DNA of 64,000 nucleotides from Motacilla alba alba (GCF_015832195.1 NC_052046.1:45580473-45644472); one strand, 5' to 3'. Positions 46,280-59,197 are shown, counted from the stretch's first letter. The notes: generated from the sequence alone by a model not told the origin. Numbers and translations: made by a program.

Positions 46280-48946
46280 AGATTATGTTCCTTCCCCATC
46301 AAGATTATGTTGATTTAGTTGATGACCAAACTGTAATCCTTGAGGGTCCAAAAATTCATAATTTAATGAAAAAGTCTGTCACACATGTACTTGCCTATCA
46401 CCTCAGTCTCAAGTAATCCCTATCTACTTCTGGCATTACTTCCCACTCCTTGATATTCTCTTGTTCTTTATCTGCTACTTCTGCCATTTTCCTTAAATTT
46501 TTTTCTTCAAAGTGGCTACTGCAAACCAAAGCAGACCTGCCTCCACTACCATAAGAAGCCCTTCTTGTTTCTAGTGCAAAACTTCAGGGTGTGTAAATTT
46601 TTTATTATTATTTCCATTCCTGTGTTAAGAATGTAGCATAAGAGTAACCTTCAGTGACAAGCCGAATGTCTTTTTGTAAGAGAAAATTTTGAACTGGATG
46701 ATCAAAAATACTCATTTAACTTTTATTTCAGCTTTCTAAATATAGGAGTGCAACTGCTTTCAAGATGTCTTCAACATATTCAAAAAATAATTTATGAGTC
46801 CTTAAAAGACTTAGATATAATTATAGATAGATAAAAATGAGCTATCAACCCTCAGCATGTTAATCTGGAAAAATCCCATCATGGGAAATGAAAGCATGGG
46901 AGAGCAGAATCTGTCTAGTCAGAGTCTTCTTAAATTGGGAGAGCAAACCTGACCCTAGAAGAGATAGATGTAGTAAAACAACACAGCTAGAGAAATGGTG
47001 GCATTGAATCTCTCCCAAGTGCATTTTGTGTTTTGGCAGTATGAGTAATGACGACTCTGAGCAGCAGTTATCCCCTGGCTTGTGCTGCTCTGCATGTATC
47101 AATGATTTATTAGAGTCACCAACAAGGAACATATGCACATTTTATCCATTTTCTTTCAGCTTTTTAAGCCATATTTTTCCCCAAATAGTTAAATTGTTAC
47201 AGTTAAACTAAGGCGTCTAAACATAGCACTAGCTATATGTACACAGACATCTCAGCACTGGCTTTGAGGATGATTAGGCCATGAAATCTTTCTCTTAGGG
47301 AGAACAGATTGTGAAACTGGACCTTGCTTTGTGCTTTAGGAGATTCATTACTGGAAGTACTGACTGGATTTAGGCTAAGGATTAAACTGGGTTTCAAAGA
47401 GGATCAATATAATTCCCCAGATAACCACATCTGCAGCTCCTGGCTCATGAAAAAGGTTTCACTAAAGTGAAAGCTTCTCCCTTTTAACCATGTAGAAGCA
47501 GCCATTATGGTTACAGCTGTTATCACAGGGGGCACCTTATCTTTGATAAATATGGCTGCCTACAGATTTCTCTAGTGTTAATAACCCAGACCAACAATTG
47601 CTGGCTGACCAGCATGCTGCAGGTGGTCAATGGCCTCCTGTTCTGCTTATCTGGTGCTCTCACTTTGACCTAATGGCACTGCTTCAAGCACACATCAGGC
47701 CCTTAGAGCGGCCTGGGTTAGTCAAAATCTGAGAAAAATCTGAGTTGAGTAAACAGATGTCTAACCTAGTATTAGTGTTTACATGTTTCTCAGATTCAGC
47801 CAAAATGTGCTTCATAACAGTCAGCACAGCAATGCATTTTACAAATTTAGTGCACAGTGCTGAAATATCTTGCATCAGCTTTATGCTAGCAGCACCACCC
47901 ATATATACCTACATATATATAGGCATGGTCATTATTGAAATACAGAAGCATTATGATTTCCCAAACTGACTTTCTTCCACACATTCAAAGGAAAAACACA
48001 GTTTTGAATTTTTTACTGGCTGACTGCTTGCTTAATTTTTGAATTTCAAGTCTTTATCCAGAGACACCTATTTGTTACCTCACCTTTAAACCACCTCACA
48101 GCTCTCACACTGATCTGCTTCTGCTTCTCCACCAACAAACACTTCTTCGTACATTACAAATGCTTTGCAGAAGATATCACTTTGAGATTGATACTTTTTT
48201 GCCATGGTTAGGAGACATATAGAAAAACTTCAAGCATTTCCAGACATGATATGAGCCTCATTGTCTGCAATCATAAATGTTTCTTTATAGACGTGTCACA
48301 AGTAAAATCTTCCTCCTGATGTTTTAGGTTAATTTATTGTTAATTTTTTATTTATATATTCAGTTTGAGTTTGCTTATCATAATATATAGCAGTCAATTT
48401 CTAAAGAATCCCCCTTTCGATCAGAATCAAGGTCTAAATTTCCCACTAAAGCAATTCAGAGTGAATTTTTGGTCTGTCCCAGTAAATAACCAAGATGCAG
48501 CCCTTCTAATTTTAACGTTAGTCAAAAAGCCAGGGCATGAGGAGGTTTCTGCAAAAGAGACTTCTGAGTCTTTGCTGTTTTCCTCCCTAAATAAACCCAG
48601 TAAATCCCCAGATATAAGAGTTGTTGGAGCAAGGCAAAACTAAGAATGATCCCTTAAATAATACTAAGCCTATCAAGCTTGAATTTTGTATCACTTCTGC
48701 TGTAGAGATATGCATACGTCCTTAAAAGGACTAAATAGGTATCAAAAAGTGGCTTTTGCTCAGTACCCAGAGAAAGTTCAGCCTGGGGCAGTCCTGACAT
48801 TTCACATTGTCTTGGAAGCAGTGAACTAGAAATCTAAATCTTAAAACAATTCTTTAATTAAGTGGACATGAAAGAGACAGAGAAGAATTTAGTTATTAAG
48901 TCTGGATAAATGACAGCATCCAATTTATCATCTTAGCATGAATACT
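46280..48946. other. unique sequence
   Basis: Apart from the 13-bp junction repeat at its left edge I recognise nothing. The 92-codon frames at 46860-47138 and 48365-48643 show no domain. Confidence 0.45.
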
Positions 48947-49087
48947 GAACTGACCCCAGCTGGTCAGAGCATGTTGCTAATAATGTCAAGGTTGTGGTTT
49001 TGGTCACTGTATGGGCCATACACTTAAGAGTCAGAGATCTATGTGGGTCACTGCTAATGTGGGTCAGAATATTCCATGATTCTATGG
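48947..49087 (+). mobile_element. TguSINE1-like SINE (tRNA-Ile head, CR1 tail)
   Basis: The head reads ccagctggtcagagcatgtt, then gctaataatgtcaaggttgt and atgggcca. This is tRNA-Ile(AAU) with its A-box region, anticodon arm (taataa type) and decayed B box (ggttttggtcactg for ggttcgatccc). It continues into cacttaagagtc and a CR1 3' end with the tail attccatgattctatgg. A tRNA-Ile head joined to a CR1 tail is the structure I recall for the zebra finch SINE TguSINE1, mobilised by CR1 enzymes. It is not a functional tRNA gene. Confidence 0.8.
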
Positions 49088-49088
49088 C

Positions 49089-49541
49089 TCACTGATACTG
49101 TGAGCTGGAGCACAGGTGTGGCCCAAGCACCGAAGGAGACAAAACTAATGGTGAGAAGAAAAATGAAACTGAGCCTGCTTCAATACCTTTACTTTCTTCA
49201 AAACCCCCTAACTCACATACCAGGCTCAGTACTAATATATTGTTTATCTGATTGCTGTCTCTGTGGTGAAGCATTCTCTGCAAGAACCGTGGGATGGATG
49301 AATTCTGTCCCAGGACAGGAGCCATGCAAATCAGCCTGTAAGTCACTGGACACAGAAGTGCTTTAAAGGAGAAAAAAAGAGAACAAACAAGCTGGTTTGA
49401 ATTCTGAACCCTCTCTTGGTGCATAGAGATGGCTGGCAGGCCTCTTGGCAAAGACAGTTTTGAGGACTGTTCAGCTCTTAGAGGCTGCCCAGGGCTTAAG
49501 ATGGTGCCAGATGGTCCATGCAGTCTTGTGAGCAAATACAC
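49089..49541 (-). other. 150-codon open frame of unknown meaning
   Basis: This is the longest open frame outside recognised repeats, on the minus strand. It ends at the edge of the SINE. It begins MYLLTRLHGPSGTILSPG and contains LLCPVTYRLICMAPVLGQ. A minus-strand acceptor (tctctttttttctcctttaaag, at about 49363) and a donor-like gtatgtgagt (near 49222) lie inside it, so spliced use would shorten it. I see no domain, signal peptide or membrane segment. The surrounding DNA is moderately GC-rich, which lengthens random frames. Confidence 0.15.
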
Positions 49542-49657
49542 AACAATTTTTAAGCAACATCATAACAGCTGCCCCCAAATGTCAGCTAAAAAATCAGTAT
49601 CTTTCTTAGTACTTTTCCTTGAACTTCTGATTCCAGAAACAAAAACTTTTGTGATAC

Positions 49658-50100
49658 TGTATTGGGTCTGGCTGAGGTAAAGTTCACAGCCCTCACAGTG
49701 CGTGCTTTGCATTGGTTGCTGGCAGGGTGTTGATAGCACACCCCTGCTGTGGCTACTGCTGAGCAGCGCTGTCCCTCTGACATTCCCCCACATCGCAGGG
49801 CTGGGAGGGGACAAGGTCTGGGAGGGCACACAGCCAGGGCAGCTGACACAAATTAGCCAAAGGGATGTTCCACGCCATACCACACCAGCTCAGGTGTATA
49901 TAAACTAAGGGAAAGAGAAGGAAGGGGGGGCATTCATGAGTTTTCAGTGTTTGCCTTCCAGAGGAACTATCATGCGTGCTGAAGCCCGACTTCCCAGGAA
50001 GTGTCAGAACATCGCTGCTGATGGCAAGTAGAGACTGAGGTTTTTTTCCTCTTTAGCTCATGCTCCTGCAGATCTGTGCTAAGTGCTTTCTTTTTAGGGA
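49658..50100 (+). mobile_element. 3'-truncated LTR of an endogenous retrovirus
   Basis: Starts tgtattgggtctggctgagg and follows a known bird LTR type: ggtgttgatagcacaccc, gctactgctgagcagcgctg, ggcagctgacacaaattagc, ccaaagggatgttccacgcc. A TATA-like motif (gtatataaac) lies near 49895, and then comes the R-type text around gaactatcatgcg. It stops at about 50100, before the expected polyadenylation region (cctattaaactg is missing), where the next LTR begins. The same family is seen, decayed, at 23191-23748. Confidence 0.75.
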
Positions 50101-50107
50101 TGGAATA

Positions 50108-51180
50108 CATTGGTTTGGCACAACTTGGTTTTTGGTATCAGGGGAGCCACGGAGGTGGTTTCTGTGAGCTGCTAGAAGCTTCTGCCATGTCCAGCAGAGC
50201 CAATGGCTGATGGCTCTGATGATGGACATTCTGCTGGCCAGAACTAGGCCAATTAGAGGTGTTGGTAATGCCTCTGTAATAACATGTTTAAGTAGGAAAT
50301 TAAAACAAAGTGGAGCACACATAGTTTTTTTCTTCTAGTCGGAGAAGAGGATCAGGTGAGAACACATGAGGGAGATATGTGAGACACCAAGATCAGTGAA
50401 GGAGGTGATGGAGGAGCTGTTACAGGCACCGGAGCTAAGATTCCCCTGCAGGCCATGGTGAGACCATGGTGAAGCAGCTGTGCCCCTGCAGCCCATGGGG
50501 ATCCATGCGGGATGCCAAGATCCACCTGCAGCCCGAGGGAGGTGCCAATGCTGGAGTGGGTGAATGCTTGGAGTAGACTATGATCAAGTGGGAGACCTGT
50601 GGAGGGGGGGCTCTTGCTTCCAGGCTGGAGCAGCCTGTCCTTGGAGAACTGCACCCCGTGGAAGCGTGACCCACACCGCAGCAGTTTTGGGAGGACTGTG
50701 TGCCCATGGGAGGGACTCACGTTGCAGCAGTTTTGGGAGGACTGCTGCTTGTGAGAGTGGACCCATGCTGGAGAAGTTCATGGAGACCTGACTCCTTTGG
50801 GAAGGGACCCTACAATCTCACAGTGGAAGGGCTCTTCTCCCAAAGCAGTGTAAGAAAACCTCAGGTGATGAACTGACCAAAACCCCCATGTCCTCTCTTC
50901 CTGCACTGTCAGTGAGAGGAAGGAGAGGCTGGGAGGGGAAAAGGTCTTTTTAAGGGCTCATTTTATTTCTCATTATCCTCCTCTGATGCTGTCACTAATA
51001 AATTCACTTTTCAGCTTCAAGTTGTGCCATTTTTGCCCTTGGAGTGTTTTCTCCCAGTCCTTATCTCAGCTCATTAACTCTTTGTTAATTTTTTTTCTCT
51101 CCTCTGCCCAGTTGTGGCAGGGGAGGTGAGTGAGTGACTTTTATGGGTGCCTGGCGTTTGGCCAGTGTCAAAATGCAACA
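50108..51180 (+). mobile_element. solo LTR, same family as 40783-41841, opposite orientation
   Basis: Runs from about ttggtttggcacaacttggt to ggccagtgtcaaaatgcaaca at 51180, about 1.07 kb. Block by block it is the reverse complement of 40783-41841: gtttctgtgagctgctagaa, ctgtaataacatgtttaagt, the ctgcagcccatgg repeats, and catttttatttctcattatcc-like text near the end. A polyadenylation signal aataaa is at 50997-51002. The internal repeats give long frames on both strands that are not genes. No target-site duplication is visible. Confidence 0.85.
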
Positions 51181-52000
51181 GCTACAAACCTTAGCTCTAC
51201 AGTAACCTTTGGAAACTTAAATCATCAAACTCACCAAACCATTTATCTTGCCTGTCTGCCAGTTAGCATGCTGTAAACATGGTTTAATTCCCATCAAAGC
51301 TAGTGGGATGACTTCAGAGTTGGTTCTTGTGGTATTTAAAAATAAAAGTAGTTTTATAATTTCAGCATTGGATTAATAGCATTTCATGCTTTACAGCAGT
51401 ACCTTGCTAACAGAAAAAATAATAGTCCTTCTTGTTGTGAAAGTTACTGCCCATTATAAGTTACTGAAAGCAGCCTTCAAAATCAGTTAAACCATATGTG
51501 CAAGCTCTTTTGGCCAAGTTAAGAAATGCTGGGTTGTCCTTTTCCTTAAGACACCTTTCTCTTACGTGAGAGAATCAGAAAATTTGTACAGATATAAATA
51601 TACAGGAAAGGAGCCCTAAACATTGGGCTTCGGGAAACTAGTTCAGTTAAAAAATACCAAGAAAATACAGCAATTAGTTGGTTGCAAAATAGAAAGGGGT
51701 GTAATCCCTCTGACATGTGGAAGTGTAGGAGATAGGCATTTTGTAGGCTGAGTGAGTTTCCCTCAGAGAGCAGGGTTAGCTGCCATATTTGAAGTATAAT
51801 ACTGAAGATGAAAATGCATTTACATGTAGCTGCAGTTCAGAAACCACTAAGGAAACACACAAGAAGGACAAAACAGTGGGATGAGTGTGTGTGCCAAGGT
51901 CTTATAAAAAGAAAAAAAAATTGGAAAATCATGTGCAGTGAACTTTAAAAATTGTCTTTGCCTAAGTTCATCACATAACTGGAGTAGAATTCACATTCTT
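51181..52000. other. unique AT-rich sequence
   Basis: No gene or repeat identified. Confidence 0.45.
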
Positions 52001-52402
52001 TGAAAAAATCCCTTTGCCCAGGATTTTTCTCCTGGGAAGCTGAGATGCCTCAAAGAAAAGAAAAACAATTATTATCTCATTTGCTTCTCCTGTGTTGTGC
52101 TCACATGTGGAATGTGCTTGGAGATTGTTTACCCACAGGTGTTTGTTTCATTGGATTCTGGTGTGAGTTGTTTTGACTCATTGGCCAATCAGGGCCAAGT
52201 TCTGTCGAGACTCTGGAAAGAGTCAGAAATTTTCATATTAGCTTTTTAGCATTTAGTAAGTATCCTTTATGCATTCTTTAGTATAGTTTAGTATAGTATT
52301 CTTTAATATAATATAGTATTATAAAGTAATAAATTAGCCTTCTGGGAATATGGAGTCAGATTCATCATTCCTGCCTTCATCTGGGGGCAACGCAAATACA
52401 AT
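52001..52402 (+). mobile_element. short solo LTR, third ERV type
   Basis: Begins tgaaaaaatccctttgccca and includes ggatttttctcctgggaagc, ttgcttctcctgtgttgtgc, ccacaggtgtttgtttcattg, gactctggaaagagtcagaa and a tandem tagtatagtt/tagtatagtattc block at 52280-52320. The polyadenylation signal aataaa is at 52328-52333, and it ends ...cgcaaatacaata. I recognise it as a very common songbird LTR. It is a solo LTR, and no target-site duplication is recognisable. Confidence 0.85.
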
Positions 52403-54324
52403 AAACTAGCCAATATCACTGTATGCCACACACTGAGATCTAATGTTGTAGAATCCTGTTTACTCAGGACCTGGATCTAATGAATTCTCACTGCCTCCAT
52501 GTGCTCATGGCTTGCTAATCATCTTCTCCACAGGTAGAGGAAAGCTATCCTTTTCTGGATAAATCCAACAAATCCCCTGTGGGATGTTTTTTTACCACTA
52601 TTTTAACCAAGTCTCTTTAATGTGACAGATGCAACTTGAAGCTTCTTTCATGTTGGTGTTTTAATTTCCTCTTCCTCATCTAATAGGTGGAAATTTTGAT
52701 GAAATAAGCTGAGAAGCACAAACTGAATCTTTGAACCTACAGTGATGAACAGTTTCAAAGCTTTTGCAAATCACACACCTGGGGTATGAGATTAAGACCT
52801 TGTTTTGTGGTTCATTCCTGCCTTGGTACATCAGTTCCTCCTAATCATGCAGTGCAAACATGAAATGTGACTTGCCAAGTCCTGTTAAAGCGGATACAAA
52901 TAACATAAGGAGTCTCCCAAAGGCCAGATATAATGTAGTCCAAAGGCTAGTGCGGAAAACCCATGTAGCACATGGCAGGTTCACTGAGAAACTAAATCAC
53001 CAAATTATCAAGCATTCTTTTTAATTTATCACAAGTGGGGAAAAAAGGCTTTATTCTTTTGCACAAACATTTGGAAGAATATTCAAACCAAAGTTCTTTA
53101 TTGAACAAGTAGAGATGCAGCAGGCCTACTCCTATTCAAGCATGAATAGTCCAGCTCTGGAAACAGACCTCCATGAATCATTCCTATCGCTTGACAAAAG
53201 TGTATTCCTGTCCTGGAAATTGATGCAAAAACCCAATAGATTTCTTTCAGTGAAAAGGAAAGAAGTATGAGTTTTCATTGTCCCCATGGAAAAGGAAAAT
53301 TGGGTGCAAAGCACAGCTTGCATCAAAATAGTTGGCTGACTTCAGCTGCCAGAGGATTTAATGAATGAAGAACAATATATGCTGTAAGTACATATCAGAT
53401 TGTAACTTTTTTTAAGCAGATCTGAAGTCTTCAAAGCATCAGTGTTTGCTATGACTGGAAAAAACACTGGACATAGTTTTTGAAAGTTAACAATGTTTTA
53501 TTAATGAAACAGCAAAGTAAAAATTGTTCTTCTGAGCAGGTGAAGAGAGACAAATAATAGGTATTTCCAGGAAGACTGAACATTTTGTATAGACTCGAGA
53601 ACACATCCAGACAAATTCCAAAATAAGGATGACCAATTCCCAGAGTAATGGAATCATGAGATAACAGCTTCAAGACTGAAATGCTAGCTGTGATAAATTT
53701 GGAGACAAACAATAGGAACTGTTTTCTACAGACTTTTACTCAGGCATTCTATAACCATGTATCCGTGTCATATAATGTTTTCGTTGCTGGCTACAGGTCA
53801 GAAATCTTGTACGTAATTTACAAGTCCTCAGGACTGAGGACTTCCTACAGCAAGTTTGCTGTTTTATTTTACTTTCTTCATACAGTACAGCCATGACATT
53901 ATGCAAGTAGAAGTAACAAATCCTTACTTTCAACAAAACATGAAATTTCTGGCTCTAGCATAATGAGACTGTGTACAGGAGTAAAGACCTGGTACAAAAG
54001 GAGGAGGCTTCAGAAGTGGAGACACAGGAAGTGGCGTAGAGTTCAGAGGCATGGAATGGGAAGACATAGGGCAGGGCCTTGGCACTCATACCTTGTGGGT
54101 ATAAGCAACTTCCCCCACAGTCACCAAAAGAAATAGCTTGGACCAAATTCAGTTTAGGATTATAAAGACAAAAAAATTCTTGAATGAGTGCCATAAAAGC
54201 ATAAATTCAGACATAATTTTTGCAGACCAATGACAAAAATAGCAAAGCTGAAAATGCATGTCACTAAGCAAAGGGTCAGTCCCTTCTCCCAGGTAACAAA
54301 CAACAGGATGAGAGCAATGGCATC
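52403..54324. other. unique sequence
   Basis: No gene or repeat recognised; open frames of 60-90 codons have no domain. Confidence 0.45.
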
Positions 54325-54577
54325 AAGATATGCCAGGGAAGGTCCAGGTTGGACCTAAGAAGAATTTCTTTACAGAAAGGGTGATCATGTCAGAATGGGC
54401 TGCCCAGGGAGATAGGGGAGTTACCATCCCTGGAGGTGTTCAAGAAATAACTGGATATGGCACTAATTGCCATGATTTAGTAGACAATGTGGTAGGGTGG
54501 GTAATCAGACAAAAGTTGGACGTGATGACCTTGGAGGTCTTTTCCAACTTAAATGATTCTGTGATATTGTGTAAAAT
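54325..54577 (+). mobile_element. CR1 LINE 3' end fragment
   Basis: Sense CR1 3' UTR: aagaagaatttctttacag, gaatgggctgcccagggaga, accatccctggaggtgttca, gatgaccttggaggtctttt and ccaacttaaatgattctgtg, tail near 54575. About 250 bp, no coding content. The 88-codon frame over it is a by-product. Confidence 0.92.
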
Positions 54578-57500
54578 TATCTCAAATGAAAGCTAGAGAA
54601 AAAATCTCACATAAAGATCGCATTACTAATAGTGAAAGACCTAGGTACTGATGACTCACCACCTGGTTGAAACTACCACACTTACTTCCAGGAGAAAGTA
54701 AGAAGGAATTTTTCACCAAGAAAAACTGTACCAAATTAAGAATTTTGGCTTAATTTATTTTTATTCCTCTCCCCCTTGCCCAATTATTAGACTCTCAATT
54801 GCATTAAAAATACACACTTGCCTTTACAGAAGGTGTACTATCTCTTCACCCGTAGACAAGATTTTAAGCCCAGTGATAGTAGATGCAAGTTTTTCATTCA
54901 TTCAGGAATGTCATTACCACATGCAATATCAAACTCAAGCCAAGGTGATGATTGTCTCTCCTTTTGTATAGAGACACACACCATGCTGGAGGCCTTACTG
55001 CACACAGAAACCTCTGAAGGCTGCAGCAATAAAGAGTGACACATTGAGATCCTTGAAGGGGAGACAACCCTGTAAATTCAAAGCATACACATATGCAGGA
55101 CAGCAAAACTGCTTAGTTTTTCCTGTGACAGTATCAGACATCCTGGCTTTTCGGCAATGCTGTCTCCAGCAAGAAAAGACAGCACCGAAGCTCTGAATTT
55201 GGTAGGAGTCAGTGTTAGATTGGGTAGTCTCACTCAGCAGCATTACTCTTTTGCTTTTCAAAGTCTCCAAGGCATTTTTTACTATCCTTCTTATTTAAGA
55301 ATCCTCCCTGCACACCTTCCACCTGAATCTCCCATAATCACAGCAGTGGTAAAGTTATGTACACATAATTGACAATAATTTGGTGTGCCTGACTTTTCTC
55401 TTCGAAACACAATACTTCCCTGACCTAAAAAGAAAGCTACAATTATGTTTAGGAAACAAAATTGTGTTTATATATTTCCTGAATTCTGTTTTAATAGTAA
55501 CATAACTTCTAAATCAGAAACGTCAAGATTAACTTACAGGTTGCCATGACAACACATTCCCCAGACAGATTCAGTTAAATATAGAGGAGAACTGAGGAGA
55601 ACAAAGAACAATCTGCAGATAATTCCTGTAATTCCAAACCAAAATGACCTATTCCAGGATTACTCTGTCTGCATAGTTCTGAATTTAATAGCAGTTAAAC
55701 CACTCAGTTGAGTTGCATCAGCTGCCACTTCTATTGTTTATTACATCCCTTTGTTTTAATAGCACCTTTATTTGTAAGCCAAACACAGCACCACAGTCTG
55801 ATTTTGCCTGTTCTTTAGACTTTCTGTATCCTGTTTTCCCATCTGGCATATTCTATATTTGCTATAGTACACTCTCATTATTTAAACTTCTGTGGGAAGT
55901 AGGTTCTAGGTTATACCCTGTAAAAACCATTTCACCTTTATTTTAGTTGAACAATGACATCTAGAGCGAATATGCCCTACAAATGTGCCCTGCTGATAAC
56001 TTAATGGCTTTTTTTCAAGATGTCATTGTGGACTATACAGAGTGTATGTTGTAAGTACAGAGGTGACTAAGGGAAAAGAAGCAGAAGCTGTGTGTTCTAT
56101 GTTCCATTTAAATTACATTAGATAGCTGACATTTAAATAGAAGCAGTTTTATTGTAAAGAGCCCTCAGCAGCTTGCTGAGGCTTTGGAAGTCTAGCAGAT
56201 TTACACAAAATACACTGCTACAGCAAATGATGGCACACGTGTTTTCTAAACATCTAGAGTTCACCACCTTCTTAAAAGTATATGCCCAAGACAAAGACTT
56301 CATCTTTTCTCTTTGCTGAGTAAGGTGCAGTGTTTGAACTGTTACTCTTCAGAGCAATTATCCTTTTCATGACACAATCAGGCCACGAACTTGATTATAT
56401 CTTTATATTGTGGTCTTTTCCCTCCTATATCCCCTTTCTGGTTTTCCTGAACACAAGATTCTCAAAACACTAGGCAAAACCACAGAAGTAGAAGCAAAGC
56501 AAATGAAAAAGTTTGAAAGAAACTGTAGAATGCAATTATGGGCATTAAATTAAGTATTATTATTAAACATAATAGTTATTCATATTTTCCCTGTGCCCAG
56601 CAGAAACCAAACCAACAGTGTTAAGAGTAATATTCTGTTACCCTAACAGACCATATACATCCCCAAAACCTGGGGAGGGCTTTTTGCTCTCCTCTTCACA
56701 AATTTTAATCCTAAACAGGCAATGAAAAAAGCATCCAGGAAAGTATGCGGGAAAGTATCCAGGAGCCTGTTGTAATCCATCACCCATCTACTTCTTCTTT
56801 TTCATTTTTATACAGAACTGAGAGCTGCCAGAGACTGGCAGATTCATTTCTAGAAGCCCAATATGTGCACAACCTGGAACCGTCATTAACCAACAAGGTA
56901 GCTATCTTGTGTTTCAGCACATTTAGAGTATAGATAGCACACGATATATTTTTTTTTCCCTAGAAGGTCAGGGCCATGCTGGAATGCACTGGACATACAC
57001 TTCTATTGCTTGCTTATTGCTATCTAAATATTTTGTCCTTAACTTGCCTAAATGTTGAGATGATATTAATATTTGTATGAAGCCCAAAATAACCTTTAAG
57101 TGTAGATACATCAGTTTACTGAAGTAGTTATCTGAATCTATGTAATATGTGCTTAATGCATTTCCAAGATTTACTGAGTCTGAGACACATATTCAAGCTA
57201 CAGAATCCAAGTTAACATAGTAGACATGTTATCTTCTATAGCAATAAGCAAGTTCATTATACTCTCTGATAGATTCTTTAAATGTTTCATTATTCTGCTA
57301 GAGATTTTCTTCTTATTTTAATATTGAAATTGTCAAATTTCAGCTTCTAGCCACTGAATCCCATTATTCCTTTATCTTACAAGCTCCCTAATATCCTTTT
57401 TTTGCATTAGTACAAGTCACCTCTCCATTTCCTTTGATAAGAATTAACTCAGCATCTCAGGCCTGTTTTGCTGTCTTAGACCTATAGTAGTTCACTTAAA

Positions 57501-57602
57501 ACTTCACACTGTAATCCTTCTCTTTAGTCATCCTAATTTTGGATTTGCATCTCTGCAAATACTCTGCTTCCAGAGTATTCTTCAGCCTCAGATGTGTTTC
57601 AA
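54578..57602. other. unique AT-rich sequence
   Basis: I recognise no gene or transposon. Confidence 0.45.
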
Positions 57603-57770
57603 AGACAGTGCTGGAGCACCTCTCCTATGAAAAAAGACTGCAAGAGCAGGGGTAGTTCAGCCAGGAGGCGGAAGACTCCAAGAGGACCTTATAGCAGTTT
57701 TCTAGTGCCTAAGGAGCCAACAAGAAAGCTGGAAGAGGACTTTTTATGAAACAAGAACAGACAGCAAGTA
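57603..57770 (+). mobile_element. CR1 LINE scrap
   Basis: Sense-strand CR1 text from just after the RT domain, decayed: gtgctggagcacctctccta, aagactgcaagagcagggg, gttcagccaggaggcgga. The tail is missing. Confidence 0.75.
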
Positions 57771-59197
57771 AAAGATCTCTCTTAGGGAAAAATCCAAGGG
57801 AAGCTTATCCTCTTGATGAGTCTCTGCAAATCTTTGTAGTATGTTTGTCCGTGCCTCTAAACTATCAGCAACTGACTGCAAACTTACTTTGAATGAAATC
57901 CCCACCTAGGACAGTTGTGTTCCCCAATGGCAGAAGATTGCTCCTCAGCAGACATGCACTACATTTCTTCTGTAAAGATTGCAACCAAAGATGTGCTTTC
58001 ATATGTATAACCTAATTCTGAGTCGAAATGTACTGCAGATTTTTCGAATGCTCAGTTCATGTGCTCTTCTCTAAGGTGTCTCTTATGCACATTTGTATTC
58101 AACTTTTAATTTTTTCCTTGCACATTACTGGGGGGTTTGATTTTAACAATCACGTTTTCCCTTCAACAGAAGCCATTTCTAACAACCTTACATGTTCTGT
58201 AAACTGTGTTAGCCTTTTCAGTTTCAACTACACCACAGTGAAAGGATAGCAACAATACTTTTTTGAGAAATGCATTTCTCCTCAGCCAAAGTCTGCACTT
58301 ACTGAAGTCCTAAACCAAATTTAGCTATCTAGTTAAATTACTAATAAAAAGGAATAATAAGGAGCAATAAGGAGTAATAGTCTAAGTAAGCAAGACTGCA
58401 TGAGTGAAAACAGCTCACAGCTGACAGAGATTTACATAAGGAAGAAGCAAGCTACATATATTTCAGTCAGCTAGAATTTATAGAGGCTTTTGATTTTTGA
58501 TCATGAAGATTTGAGACCCTGGAATTTCACTCAAGGTTGTTGAACTTCTACATCACCACAAAATACTGTTGTTTTATCCATTAGTTAATCTAAATCTCAT
58601 TTTCTCATTTTAACACAAATAGAGTTTTAACACAGATTAGAAATTTGGCAGATATGCACCAGCCCTCACATGCTTTAAAAATACTTCTTGCACCTTATCA
58701 GCACATGGTGTTTTCAGATACTGCTTCAACAAAGACAGTCATGACTTAACAGATGAATGCACTACATATTAAGTTCATAAATGGTAGTAAGAGACTGCCA
58801 TAAAATTGCAAACAAGACTTCCTTTGGAATTTTTTTAGCAACTGAAGTTTAGCAAAATTGAAGGAAGGAGTTTGTCTTCCAAGTCCCAAGACACAGTTTA
58901 AAAGACAGTGGGAAAAATGCTTTGACTGCACACGTTTAAAATCTAGCTTTCAAAAAGAAAATGCTACAGCCAGGAAATATATACACATAAATTGTTTAGA
59001 TGTCTCAGAAACAGAAAGCTGTTCTGAAACACAGCAGCTCAAAAACATAATGAATAATGATGAAGAGCTAAACACACATTCACACTACAAAACTCAAAGA
59101 AAACAAACTTCTCAAAAATCCGTATGCTAGCTATATTTATGCTCTAAACCATATGTGAAACGTGTATGGTCTGTGAAAGTCACAGCCATCTTAAATC
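57771..59197. other. unique sequence
   Basis: I see nothing identifiable. Confidence 0.45.

Noticed and set aside
48947..49020. tRNA-Ile gene
   Set aside because: The anticodon-arm text is recognisable, but the B box is destroyed and the sequence runs straight into a CR1 tail, so it is the head of a SINE.
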